Source of the DNA: Sulfurospirillum sp. UBA1314
GTDB taxonomy: Bacteria; Campylobacterota; Campylobacteria; Campylobacterales; Sulfurospirillaceae
DNA length: 14,288 nt
Assembly: GCA_002307095.1 (NCBI GenBank)
Contig: DBTO01000152.1
Location: forward strand, 3,262 to 17,549
Direction: 5' to 3'
Positions 5,396-13,222 of the stretch are shown here, piece after piece; position 1 is the stretch's first letter, and every line of letters begins with the position of its first letter. The translations under genes and the position numbers were made by a program. The notes under the pieces are model-generated. The model did not search any database. It saw only the letters and a list, made by a program, of their open reading frames with translations, and was not told the DNA's origin.

Positions 5396-7367
5396 CAGTA
5401 GTAACGAGAAACCTAGAGAAAGTACTCCAAAACCCTCAGGACACTCTAAACAAACGCACCACCACAGTAACAGAAATCAGGTGAACGCTAACCCAAACTC
5501 AAACACAAATACGCCCAACGATGCTTCGGGTGAGCCTAGTGAGAAAAAACCACGCAATAATAGAAGACGCAAAAGCAATAAACCTTCAACAGCAGCGTCT
5601 ATTGAAGGAAATGAGCCTTGGCAACGTGATATGAAAAAGGCGATTGAAGCCAATCAAAAAATGCACAAAGATAGGTTAAATCGTTCAAATTTGCTTGACC
5701 AAACATCCAAGGGAAAGATCAAAATCACACCGCTTGGTGGATTGGGTGAAATTGGCGGAAATATCTGTGTTTTCGAGACTGATACTTCGGCAATTGTTCT
5801 TGATGTTGGCATGAGTTTCCCCAGTGAAGATATGCACGGTGTTGACATTTTAGTCCCAGACTTTAGTTATTTACGTCAAATTAAGAAAAAAATAGCTGGA
5901 ATTATTATTTCACATGCACATGAAGATCACATTGGGGCACTTGCCTATTTATTTAAAGAGATGCAATGTCCGCTTTATGCCACACCTTTGCCACTAGGAA
6001 TGATTTCTAACAAGTTTGATGAACATGGATTAAAAGCGTATAAAAAGTATTTTAGGCCAGTTGAAAAACGTAAAATCTATAAAATTGGTGAATTTGAAAT
6101 CGAATGGATTCATATTACTCACTCGATTATTGATGCTTCTTCCCTTGCGATTACCACAGAAGCTGGAACAATCATCCACACAGGTGATTTTAAAATTGAC
6201 CACACGCCTATTGATGGGTTTGTCACCGATCTTAACCGGTTTGCCGCATATGGTGAAAAAGGGGTACTTTGTTTGATGAGCGATAGTACCAATTCGTATA
6301 AAGAAGGTATTACACGCAGTGAAAGTACGGTTGGAAAAACATTTGACTCTATTTTTGCGAAAGCAAAAGGACGTGTGATCATGTCAACCTTTTCCTCAAA
6401 TATTCACAGAGTCTATCAAGCGATTGATTATGGTTTAAAATACGGTAGAAAAGTCTCTGTTATTGGACGTTCTATGGAACGAAACCTCTTTACGGCGATT
6501 GATCTTGGGTATATCCAATTGGATAAAAGTATCTTTATTGATCCGCATGAGGTCAATAAATACCCCGATAAAGATGTTTTAATTGTTACAACGGGAAGTC
6601 AAGGTGAGACGATGAGTGCCCTTTACCGCATGGCAACCGATGAGCACCGTCATGTCAAAATCAAGCCAACCGATCAGATTATTATCTCAGCCAAAGCCAT
6701 TCCTGGCAACGAAGGCAGTGTCTCTAAGGTTCTTAACTTTTTACTCAAAAGTGGGGCTAACGTAGCCTACCAAGATTTTAGTGAAATTCACGTGAGTGGA
6801 CATGCCGCGCAAGAAGAGCAAAAGCTCATTTTACGTTTGGTCAAACCACGCTTCTTTCTCCCCGTGCATGGCGAATACAATCACATCACTAAACATAAAG
6901 AGACAGCGATGCAGTGTGGGATTCCTGAGCGAAATATCGTATTGATGAGCGATGGTGATCAAATCGAAGTTTGTGCAAAATATATGAAAAAAATTAAAAC
7001 AGTCAAAACTGGTAAAGTATTTATTGATAACCAAATCAACGAGCAGATTGCCGATGATGTTGTGATTGATCGTCAAAAACTGGCTGATTCTGGACTTGTT
7101 ATGTTAGTGATACAGTTAGATAAAAGCGAACATAAGTTGATCTCAAAACCTAAAATTATTAGTTATGGATTGGTACCGGATAAAGATGATAAATCTTTCT
7201 CGATTGAAATGGAAGGTGTCATTGATCAGTTTATCGTGAATGCTAAAGCAGAACTTCTTGAAAATCCAAGAGCCCTTGAAAATGAGATACGCCAAGTCGT
7301 ACGTAAGCATATTTACCGACAAATGAAAAAATATCCAACGATCGTTCCAACGATCTTTATGATGTAG
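5358..7367 (+). CDS. rnj: Ribonuclease J
   Basis: RNase J is a metallo-beta-lactamase/beta-CASP nuclease with endo- and 5'-3' exonuclease activity, central to mRNA turnover in Campylobacterota. The 669 residues begin with about 115 residues of low-complexity sequence rich in Asn, Ser, Pro, Lys and Arg, probably disordered and RNA-contacting. The extended RNase J of Helicobacter pylori has a comparable region. The catalytic core starts at IKITPLGGLGEIGGN (121-135). The zinc motif HAHEDH is at His186, His188, Asp190 and His191, with Asp277 in HTGDFK. SGHA and PVHGEYNH follow in the C-terminal half. AAGG at 5350-5353 serves the adjacent ATGs at 5358 and 5361, and the second is better spaced (7 nt). 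The 38-bp overlap with ksgA suggests coupled expression. Confidence 0.95.
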   Translation: MMQENEVTPQQNNSSNEKPRESTPKPSGHSKQTHHHSNRNQVNANPNSNTNTPNDASGEPSEKKPRNNRRRKSNKPSTAASIEGNEPWQRDMKKAIEANQKMHKDRLNRSNLLDQTSKGKIKITPLGGLGEIGGNICVFETDTSAIVLDVGMSFPSEDMHGVDILVPDFSYLRQIKKKIAGIIISHAHEDHIGALAYLFKEMQCPLYATPLPLGMISNKFDEHGLKAYKKYFRPVEKRKIYKIGEFEIEWIHITHSIIDASSLAITTEAGTIIHTGDFKIDHTPIDGFVTDLNRFAAYGEKGVLCLMSDSTNSYKEGITRSESTVGKTFDSIFAKAKGRVIMSTFSSNIHRVYQAIDYGLKYGRKVSVIGRSMERNLFTAIDLGYIQLDKSIFIDPHEVNKYPDKDVLIVTTGSQGETMSALYRMATDEHRHVKIKPTDQIIISAKAIPGNEGSVSKVLNFLLKSGANVAYQDFSEIHVSGHAAQEEQKLILRLVKPRFFLPVHGEYNHITKHKETAMQCGIPERNIVLMSDGDQIEVCAKYMKKIKTVKTGKVFIDNQINEQIADDVVIDRQKLADSGLVMLVIQLDKSEHKLISKPKIISYGLVPDKDDKSFSIEMEGVIDQFIVNAKAELLENPRALENEIRQVVRKHIYRQMKKYPTIVPTIFMM

Positions 7368-7375
7368 GAAATGGT

Positions 7376-8341
7376 ATGGAAGATTTTAAAGCGATAGCCA
7401 AAGAGGTGCTAGAACTTGAAGCAAAAGAGCTTCTTAACGCGGCACTTTTAATTGGTGAAGAGATGAGTGAAGCGACCAACTTAATTGCAAATATCAAAGG
7501 AAAGTTGATTGTAACGGGGGTCGGTAAGAGTGGATTGATTGGTGCAAAGATTGCTGCAACCTTAGCCAGCACAGGAACCAGCAGTTTTTTCCTTCACCCG
7601 ACAGAAGCCATGCATGGTGATCTTGGCATGGTCGGCAAAGAAGATGCTGTGTTAGCGATCAGTTACAGTGGCGAGAGTGAAGAGTTGATTAAAATATTAC
7701 CGCATATCAAGCGTTTTGATATTCCACTTATTGGCATGGCACGTTCCAAAGAATCATCACTAGGACATTATAGCGATATCTTTTTACCTTTACATGTAGA
7801 AAAGGAGGCATGCCCATTGGATGCCGCTCCAACGTGCTCAACAACACTCACGCTTGCTCTTGGGGATGCGTTAGCCGTTTGCTTGATGAAAAAGAAAAAC
7901 TTTCAAAAAGAAGATTTTGCATCGTTTCACCCAGGAGGAAGTTTGGGCAAGCGTCTGTTTGTAAAAGTTAAAGATTTGATGCTAACACACGAACTTCCCG
8001 TTATTCAGGAAACAACCAAGCTCAAAGAAGCTATTATTAAAATGAGTGAGGGAAGACTTGGAAATGTGCTCATTACGAATACAAACAATCAATTAATAGC
8101 TGTTTTAAGTGATGGTGACTTACGCCGCGCTCTGATGCGGAATGATTTTAGTATGGATGCGACTGCATACGAGTATGCAACAAAAAATCCCAAGAAACTA
8201 GACGATGAGACACTTTTAGCCAGTGATGCTTTAGCGTTTATCGAAAAGTACAAAATACAGCTTGTAGCCATCACCGACAAACAAGGGATGCTTAAAGGTG
8301 TTTTACATATTCACGATTTAGTGGAAGCAGGAATTAAATAA
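7376..8341 (+). CDS. kdsD: Arabinose-5-phosphate isomerase, KpsF/GutQ/KdsD family
   Basis: This enzyme interconverts ribulose 5-phosphate and arabinose 5-phosphate, the first step toward Kdo for lipopolysaccharide. The 321 residues have a SIS sugar-isomerase domain (about 30-170) with TGVGKSG at 47-53, HPTEAMHGD at 74-82, SYSGESEE at 96-103 and CPLDAAPT at 146-153. HPGGSLGK at 185-192 follows. Two CBS domains occupy about 205-320. Length and architecture match the family. LPLHVEKEACP (138-147) differs from the usual hydrophobic-Pro-Val-Glu reading at His140, precisely where the iterated palindrome falls. The ATG at 7376 lies 8 nt after the rnj stop with AGGA in between, and the gene abuts the next start directly (TAAATG). 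Confidence 0.92.
   Translation: MEDFKAIAKEVLELEAKELLNAALLIGEEMSEATNLIANIKGKLIVTGVGKSGLIGAKIAATLASTGTSSFFLHPTEAMHGDLGMVGKEDAVLAISYSGESEELIKILPHIKRFDIPLIGMARSKESSLGHYSDIFLPLHVEKEACPLDAAPTCSTTLTLALGDALAVCLMKKKNFQKEDFASFHPGGSLGKRLFVKVKDLMLTHELPVIQETTKLKEAIIKMSEGRLGNVLITNTNNQLIAVLSDGDLRRALMRNDFSMDATAYEYATKNPKKLDDETLLASDALAFIEKYKIQLVAITDKQGMLKGVLHIHDLVEAGIK
7789..7800. repeat. Iterated palindrome, variant TTTACATGTAGA (copy 4)
   Basis: Eleven of 12 bases match TTTACATGTAAA. It lies inside kdsD and is read as Leu139-His140-Val141. Confidence 0.5.
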
Positions 8342-9160
8342 ATGGAATTAATGAGACTTAATAAAATGATTTCGCATAACACGCATTTTTCAAGGCGAGA
8401 GGCGGATGAACTTATCAAAGCAGGTCATGTTAAGATCGATGGGGTTGTAGTACAAAATCTTTCAACACAGGTGAGTTTTAAAAACAAGATCGAACTCAAT
8501 GGTAAAGCTCTTTTTGAAAAACATGGGTATTCTGTGATTGTTTATCACAAACAAAAAGGCGAGTTAGTGAGTAAAAAGGATGATCGGGGTCGCAGGACAA
8601 TTTACGATACCTTGCCTCCACAATTTGGTCATTATCTCAGTGTGGGAAGACTGGATTTTGCCAGTGAAGGCTTATTGCTTCTGTGCGATTCGCCTTCGGT
8701 CGTTTCTGCGTTAATGCACGGTGATTTAGAGCGTGTGTATTACGTGAAAATAAACGGAATGATAACGCCAGCAATGGAAAAAGCGATGCAAGAAGGTCTT
8801 TCCCTTGAAAATGCTCGCAAAGGGGGACATTCGCATAGTGAGATTCGTTCAATGGACTTTGCGCCCTTTATTTCGTATCGTATTATTAAAAATAATCCAA
8901 CTTTTTCTACGATTAAAGTGACCATCAATGAAGGTAAAAATAGAGAGCTTAGACGTTTCTTTGGTTACTTCGATGTGGATGTTGTTGATCTTAAACGCGT
9001 GAGTTATGGCAAAATTGACCTAGGTATGTTACGACCTGGAAAGCACCGTTATTTTGATGGTGGTGAATATACCGCGCTGAGAGATTATCTCGAGTACATC
9101 AAACGAGATGGTGCCAAAATTCCAGTAGTTGATGAGGATGAAGAGGACGATGATCAATAA
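8342..9160 (+). CDS. rluB: RluB/RsuA-family rRNA pseudouridine synthase
   Basis: This 272-residue enzyme should make a pseudouridine in rRNA. The N-terminal S4 domain is at about 5-55 (MRLNKMIS, SRREADELIKAGHVKIDG). The catalytic motif is GRLDFASEGLLLL at 102-114 with Asp105. EGKNRELRRFFGYFDVDVVDLKRVSYG is present in the C-terminal half (broken here as EGKNRELRRFF and LKRVSYG). That pattern fits the RsuA/RluB/RluE/RluF group. RluB (23S rRNA helix 89 region) is the most likely role, but specificity is inferred. The acidic tail (DEDEEDDDQ) is unusual. The start could be the ATG at 8342, which directly follows the kdsD stop, or the ATG at 8351, whose MRLNK is the family's usual N-terminus. The 3' end overlaps rarA. 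Confidence 0.88.
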   Translation: MELMRLNKMISHNTHFSRREADELIKAGHVKIDGVVVQNLSTQVSFKNKIELNGKALFEKHGYSVIVYHKQKGELVSKKDDRGRRTIYDTLPPQFGHYLSVGRLDFASEGLLLLCDSPSVVSALMHGDLERVYYVKINGMITPAMEKAMQEGLSLENARKGGHSHSEIRSMDFAPFISYRIIKNNPTFSTIKVTINEGKNRELRRFFGYFDVDVVDLKRVSYGKIDLGMLRPGKHRYFDGGEYTALRDYLEYIKRDGAKIPVVDEDEEDDDQ

Positions 9161-10352
9161 CTTCGCCCTCTTCTTTCGCCCTCAAACGATTGAAGAATTA
9201 GCTGGGCAAAAACATCTCAGTGGTGAACATAGCCCTTTTCGTAAACTTCTTAAGTCTGGTTCAATGAGCCATTCCCTTTTCTTTGGACCCGCCGGTGTGG
9301 GAAAAACAACATTAGCCCGTATTGTGGCTAGCGAATTAGAACTTCCTTTTTATGAGTTAGATGCGACGAGTGTTAAAGTCGAAGAGATTCGCAAGATCCT
9401 TTCACGGCACCGTGGTGCGCTTCAAAAACCGCTTATTTTCATCGATGAGATTCATCGTCTTTCTAAAACACAACAAGAAGTGCTTTTGCTTCCGATGGAA
9501 AATCACGAAGCGATTGTCATTGGTGCATCAACCGAAAATCCCTACTTTGTGCTTAGCTCTGGCATACGATCACGCATGATGCTTTTTGAATTTTATCCGC
9601 TTGAAGATGCTGATCTCAAAGTGATTCTTGCACGCGTACATGAAAAAATGGAATTTGAGGTTGATGAGAATGCGGCTGAATATTTGATCAGTTCAAGTGC
9701 GGGAGATAGCAGAGCCCTCTTGAATTTACTGGAATTTGCACTCAAAGTAGATTTACATGTAAAGCTCGAAACCCTTAAAATGCTGCGCCCCAGTGCGCTT
9801 AAAGATGGCGTGAGTTCCGATAACACACACTATAACTTGATCAGTGCGATGATTAAAAGTGTGAGGGGCTCTGATGTGGATGCTGCACTTTATTATCTTG
9901 CACGTTTGATTGATGGCGGAGAGAGCCCCGATTTTATCGCTAGGCGGCTTGTAATCCTTGCCAGTGAAGACATAGGCAATGCTAACCCAAACGCGCTTAA
10001 TTTGGCTTCTAGTACACTTACAAGCGTGAGTAAAATTGGTTATCCGGAAGCGCGAATCATTTTATCGCAGTGTTTGATCTATTTGGCATGCAGTCCCAAG
10101 TCCAACAGTGCCTATTTGGCAATTAATAATGCGTTAGCGTATGTGAAAAACGAAAAAGCGCTTAAAGTGCCTGTCCATCTAAAAAGCCCTTCTCCAAAAG
10201 GATATCTTTATCCACATGATTTTGGTGGCTGGGTAGAACAAAAATATTTGGAAAAGCCTCTTCATTTTTATGATAATTTGCCGATAGGGTATGAGAAAAC
10301 GCTTTCTGAGTGGCTCGTAAAAATTAAAACAAAAGATACTAAACAATCGTAA
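9150..10352 (+). CDS. rarA: Replication-associated recombination protein A (RarA/MgsA AAA+ ATPase)
   Basis: RarA is a clamp-loader-like AAA+ ATPase that acts at stalled replication forks. In 400 residues it shows Walker A GPAGVGKT (46-53), Walker B IFIDE (96-100), GASTENP (125-131) and an Arg140 sensor region. The C-terminal oligomerisation domain carries ILASEDIGNANP and SPKGYLYPHDF. The frame opens further upstream at 9129 (TTG) and 9132. ATG 9150 gives the family N-terminus (NFALFFRPQTIEELAGQ) and has AAGAGG at 9141-9146. From 9150 it overlaps the pseudouridine-synthase stop by 11 bp. The iterated palindrome lies at Leu202-His203-Val204. Confidence 0.94.
   Translation: MINNFALFFRPQTIEELAGQKHLSGEHSPFRKLLKSGSMSHSLFFGPAGVGKTTLARIVASELELPFYELDATSVKVEEIRKILSRHRGALQKPLIFIDEIHRLSKTQQEVLLLPMENHEAIVIGASTENPYFVLSSGIRSRMMLFEFYPLEDADLKVILARVHEKMEFEVDENAAEYLISSSAGDSRALLNLLEFALKVDLHVKLETLKMLRPSALKDGVSSDNTHYNLISAMIKSVRGSDVDAALYYLARLIDGGESPDFIARRLVILASEDIGNANPNALNLASSTLTSVSKIGYPEARIILSQCLIYLACSPKSNSAYLAINNALAYVKNEKALKVPVHLKSPSPKGYLYPHDFGGWVEQKYLEKPLHFYDNLPIGYEKTLSEWLVKIKTKDTKQS
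9752..9763. repeat. Palindrome TTTACATGTAAA (iterated word, copy 5)
   Basis: This is an exact 12-bp copy within rarA, read as Leu-His-Val-Lys. Confidence 0.55.
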
Positions 10353-10364
10353 AAAGGCACGTAC

Positions 10365-10370
10365 TATGAT
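10365..10370 (+). promoter_or_regulatory. Candidate -10 (TATGAT) for the FliK-like/FlhX pair
   Basis: TATGAT matches the sigma70 -10 at 5 of 6 bases and lies in the 42-bp gap after rarA, placing a transcript start near 10377. This would exclude the upstream in-frame ATG at 10374 and support the start at 10395. The flagellar sigma54 pattern GG-N10-GC is missed (GG at 10356-10357, then GA), and no sigma28 box is seen. Confidence 0.4.
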
Positions 10371-10394
10371 AGTGTGTGGCATAAAGGTGTTTTA

Positions 10395-12146
10395 ATGGAC
10401 ATTTCAACAACGTCTCTGCTTGCAAATCAGCTCCAAACGCTTGATCCCAAAGCAACCGCTAAAGAGACTGCCACAAAAATTATCCAAGACGCTGCGGATA
10501 TTCCTTTATCGCTTACAGCTCAAAAAAGTACAACCACTCCCAATAATGCGCAAGAAGTCATTGGGCAGCTCCTTGGAAGTGCCGTGAGCGAAGCTAAATC
10601 CAAAAGTACTATTTTTGAGATTTTGCAACACAATCAGCTTTTTAAAAATATGGGTAATTTTGCCGAAGATATTAAAAATCTAAGCTCTATCGTTAAGATG
10701 GACTCAACTATTGCGCAACCGTTAGCGCTTTTACAACTTTTTTCCAAAAGTATGGATCAGATCGATACAAAAATGCTTCAAACACAGGTTCAAAATTCAG
10801 GTATTTTTTTTGAATCAAAGTTAGCGAATATGGTGACTCAAAAAGGAGTGACAGAGAGCCTTCAAACACTCTCCTTGGAGCTTCAAGACCATTTTGAGGG
10901 AACAAACAAAGCCATTGCTCCACTCACAAAAGAGATAACGGTTATTATGGATCACCTCAATGGTTTGCAAGACCTCTCGTCAAAAGAGGCGCAGAGTAGT
11001 CTTAAAACGTTACTGGATCTTTTTCGTCAAAGTGTGAAGCAAGAACTTTCAACAGAAGGCACTTCAACGTTTAAAGGGGTTTACCAAAACGTTCAAAAAC
11101 TTGATTATGCGATTCAGCAGATGGATTTGATTAACTCGAAAGTGACCAATTACCCTGCAAGTATGAAAGTAGAAGAGAATTTTACCACGCAAGTCAAAGT
11201 CCTCTTGGAGATGCTCAAAGAAAACCTCAGTGCCCTTGAGCTTGATGATCTTCAGCCACACATTGATCAACTCTTAAGTAAAGGAACACTTTTAAAAGAG
11301 CCTATAATGTCCGCAGGTGTAGCAGAAATAGCCCAGCCTTTATCTGAAGAGAGTGTTACTGAAGAAATGGCACTAAACAAAGAAAAAGCACTAATGACGA
11401 CACTTTCTAGCGCCTTGAATGCCAATGCCTCAACACCTCCTGATACGATTGAAGAGGCTCTTCACATGGTTGCCAATCGTATTAAACAGAAGATTGAAAT
11501 TTTGGATAGCAAAACGATTCAACAAGCAGATTTCCTTGACAAAAGTAGCACGCTAGAACAAAAGATTCATAGCCTTATTAAGCCTGAACTATTTGTGGGT
11601 AAAGCCATTGCTCAAAAACTTTCACTTGATCCAACAGATGTGGAGTTACTGAGTGATATGAAAGGGGTCTTGACCAAACTAAGTGATAATCTTCAATCAT
11701 CGGGGCAAAACAAAGAAGCTCTCGAAATTACCAATCGGCTGCTAACGCAAATTGAGTACCATCAGTTAGTCTCTTATGTGAGTAGTTCAACGCATCTGTA
11801 TATTCCTTTTAGTTGGGACGGGCTTAAGGGAGGATCTATGATGATGAAACAAAGCAGCGATGAGAAATTTCACTGCCAAATTGATCTCGATCTTGAAGCC
11901 TATGGGAAGCTTAATATGATGCTGGTGTTATCGGGTGAGAAGTACATTGACATCACGATTGCTTCGGAAAAAAAAGAGTTGGGAGAAAAAATTACACAGC
12001 AAATTACACAACTTAAACGCTCTCTCAATGAGGTAGGGCTTATAACTGGAACCGTAAAAATGTTGGAATATAAAGATGTTAGCGTTGTCAAAAATGACTA
12101 TTTTAGTGGTGAAAAACTTCAATTTGGGATCAATATAAAAATATGA
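10395..12146 (+). CDS. FliK-like protein with C-terminal flagellar hook-length-control domain
   Basis: The 583-residue, mostly helical protein is rich in Gln, Ser, Leu and Lys, without a signal peptide or membrane helix. Its last 110 or so residues resemble the FliK C-terminal (Flg_hook) domain. They show a strand-rich segment with FHCQIDLDLEAYGKLNMMLVL, then a charged helix (KITQQITQLKRSLNEVGLITG). FliK measures hook length and switches the flagellar export gate by touching the FlhB C-terminal domain. The next gene encodes just that FlhB domain, joined by an ATGA overlap, so a functional pair is likely. Whether this is the main FliK or a paralogue cannot be told. No hook genes adjoin it. Start 10395 has AAAGG at 10383-10387 with 7-nt spacing. 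An in-frame ATG at 10374 lacks such a site. Confidence 0.66.
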   Translation: MDISTTSLLANQLQTLDPKATAKETATKIIQDAADIPLSLTAQKSTTTPNNAQEVIGQLLGSAVSEAKSKSTIFEILQHNQLFKNMGNFAEDIKNLSSIVKMDSTIAQPLALLQLFSKSMDQIDTKMLQTQVQNSGIFFESKLANMVTQKGVTESLQTLSLELQDHFEGTNKAIAPLTKEITVIMDHLNGLQDLSSKEAQSSLKTLLDLFRQSVKQELSTEGTSTFKGVYQNVQKLDYAIQQMDLINSKVTNYPASMKVEENFTTQVKVLLEMLKENLSALELDDLQPHIDQLLSKGTLLKEPIMSAGVAEIAQPLSEESVTEEMALNKEKALMTTLSSALNANASTPPDTIEEALHMVANRIKQKIEILDSKTIQQADFLDKSSTLEQKIHSLIKPELFVGKAIAQKLSLDPTDVELLSDMKGVLTKLSDNLQSSGQNKEALEITNRLLTQIEYHQLVSYVSSSTHLYIPFSWDGLKGGSMMMKQSSDEKFHCQIDLDLEAYGKLNMMLVLSGEKYIDITIASEKKELGEKITQQITQLKRSLNEVGLITGTVKMLEYKDVSVVKNDYFSGEKLQFGINIKI

Positions 12147-12421
12147 ATACTCCCTTCTCGAAACCTCAAAAAGCAGTTGCCCTTAAATACGATCGTGAAA
12201 AAAAAGGTGCTCCTAAAGTAGTTGCTTCTGGAAAAGGGGAAGTGGCAAAAAACATTGTCAAGTTAGCGCAAGAACATGATATTTTTATCAAAAAAGATGC
12301 TGATTTAGTTGAACTTCTCTCTAAAATCGAACTCAATAAAGAGATTCCACCTATGCTCTATAAAGCGGTGGCAGAAGTGTTCAGTTTTGTATATAAAATC
12401 ACGAACGATAAACGCAAATAA
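12143..12421 (+). CDS. flhX: FlhB C-terminal-domain homologue (FlhX/FlhB2 type)
   Basis: The 92-residue protein matches the cytoplasmic C-terminal domain of FlhB. KAVALKYD at 11-18 is followed by APKVVASGKGEVAKNIVKLAQEHDIFI (given as APKVVASGKGE and IVKLAQEHDIF), with an IPPMLYKAVAEVFSFVY end. It lacks FlhB's four membrane helices and the autocleaved NPTH motif. It begins near the residue that follows the cleavage point, with KPQ where PTH would be. In H. pylori a similar stand-alone protein (HP1575) was reported to substitute for a deleted FlhB C-domain. The ATGA overlap with the FliK-like gene implies coupled synthesis. It is the last gene of the rightward run. Confidence 0.86.
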   Translation: MNTPFSKPQKAVALKYDREKKGAPKVVASGKGEVAKNIVKLAQEHDIFIKKDADLVELLSKIELNKEIPPMLYKAVAEVFSFVYKITNDKRK

Positions 12422-12423
12422 TC

Positions 12424-12435
12424 TTTACATGTAAG
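12424..12435. repeat. Iterated palindrome, variant TTTACATGTAAG (copy 6)
   Basis: Eleven of 12 bases match TTTACATGTAAA. It fills almost the whole 15-bp gap between the convergent flhX and DUF218 stop codons, where no other terminator is visible. Confidence 0.5.
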
Positions 12436-12436
12436 A

Positions 12437-13222
12437 CTAAATTCCTCGAAATTTAAGACTCAATAAACCAACATATTCATGCAATGCCACATAGCTTTTA
12501 TAGAAAGCATGCGCATTGGGCAAATAATCCCATCCATCTTTGGTGCGTGCGTTGATTTTAAAGTTCGTTGCCGCAGGTATGACTTTGAAGCCAAAGTGCT
12601 CGTAAAGGCGAATAGAACGTCTCATATGATAGGCTGAGGTAACAAGGTAGATGGTAGGTGTCGCAAGTCCTGCTTGTTCAAACGCAACTTTACTAAATTG
12701 TGCATTTTGGTAGGTATCGAGGCTTTTATCTTCTATATGTAAAGAGAATTCTTTGGTTCCAAGGCTTTTAGACGTGGGCGTTGGAATTTCGAGGTAGAGT
12801 TTTAGCTCTTTAAGGCTATCTAAAAAAGCATCACTCTCCAAATACTCCTTTTGCACACCACCACCGCTAAATAAAAGAGGTAAATTGTTCGACTTTGCGA
12901 CCATCAATCCCCACATCATGCGTTTATACGCATCACTGCTTAGTGGTAAATTAGCAACGCCTTGCGTGTGCCCACCACCTAGTACGATCACTGCATCAAC
13001 GGAGGCTTTTTCAACACTTTTGTTAAAAGGTGTTTCCAATGGAGCGAGGAGCCAATCAGCAACATAAGAGGTGCTTAAAAGATAAAAAATAGTCGCATTT
13101 GCAAGAAAAAAGAGACGAAAACGTTTGGCATAAAGTGCTGCAAGCGCAAAAAGAAGAATAAAAATACCTGGTGGTAAAACCAGGTATGTAAAAAGTTTTG
13201 AGAGAATGTAAAGGGTATTCAT
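12437..13222 (-). CDS. DUF218 membrane protein, ElyC/YdcF/SanA family
   Basis: This 261-residue protein has two N-terminal membrane helices (about 10-31 and 37-57) followed by a DUF218 domain. The domain carries AVIVLGGG (77-84), LLFSGGGVQ (117-124), EDKSLDTYQNA (164-174) and LVTSAYHMRRS (193-203). Size and topology resemble E. coli ElyC, an envelope-biogenesis factor linked to undecaprenyl-phosphate-dependent wall assembly. The biochemical activity of the family is not established here. Its ATG shares one base with the purM stop (TAATG), so translation is probably coupled and transcription comes from the purM promoter. The linkage to purine synthesis looks positional and not functional. Confidence 0.85.
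   Translation of the reverse strand: MNTLYILSKLFTYLVLPPGIFILLFALAALYAKRFRLFFLANATIFYLLSTSYVADWLLAPLETPFNKSVEKASVDAVIVLGGGHTQGVANLPLSSDAYKRMMWGLMVAKSNNLPLLFSGGGVQKEYLESDAFLDSLKELKLYLEIPTPTSKSLGTKEFSLHIEDKSLDTYQNAQFSKVAFEQAGLATPTIYLVTSAYHMRRSIRLYEHFGFKVIPAATNFKINARTKDGWDYLPNAHAFYKSYVALHEYVGLLSLKFRGI

Noticed and set aside
6784..6799. CACGTG core in rnj considered as a third parS site
   Set aside because: The flanks mismatch the consensus at about seven positions. It simply encodes part of the HVSGHA region.
8736..8751. parS-like TGTATTACGTGAAAAT inside the RluB-type gene
   Set aside because: Only 12 of 16 positions match and the central CACGTG is lost, so ParB binding is unlikely.
9129..9149. 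Upstream TTG/ATG starts for rarA
   Set aside because: They add MMRMKRT before the family N-terminus. The ATG at 9150 directly follows AAGAGG and gives the expected protein.
10356..10370. Possible sigma54 flagellar promoter (GGCAC) before the FliK-like gene
   Set aside because: GG-N10-GC is not satisfied, because the second dinucleotide is GA. A sigma70-type TATGAT fits better.
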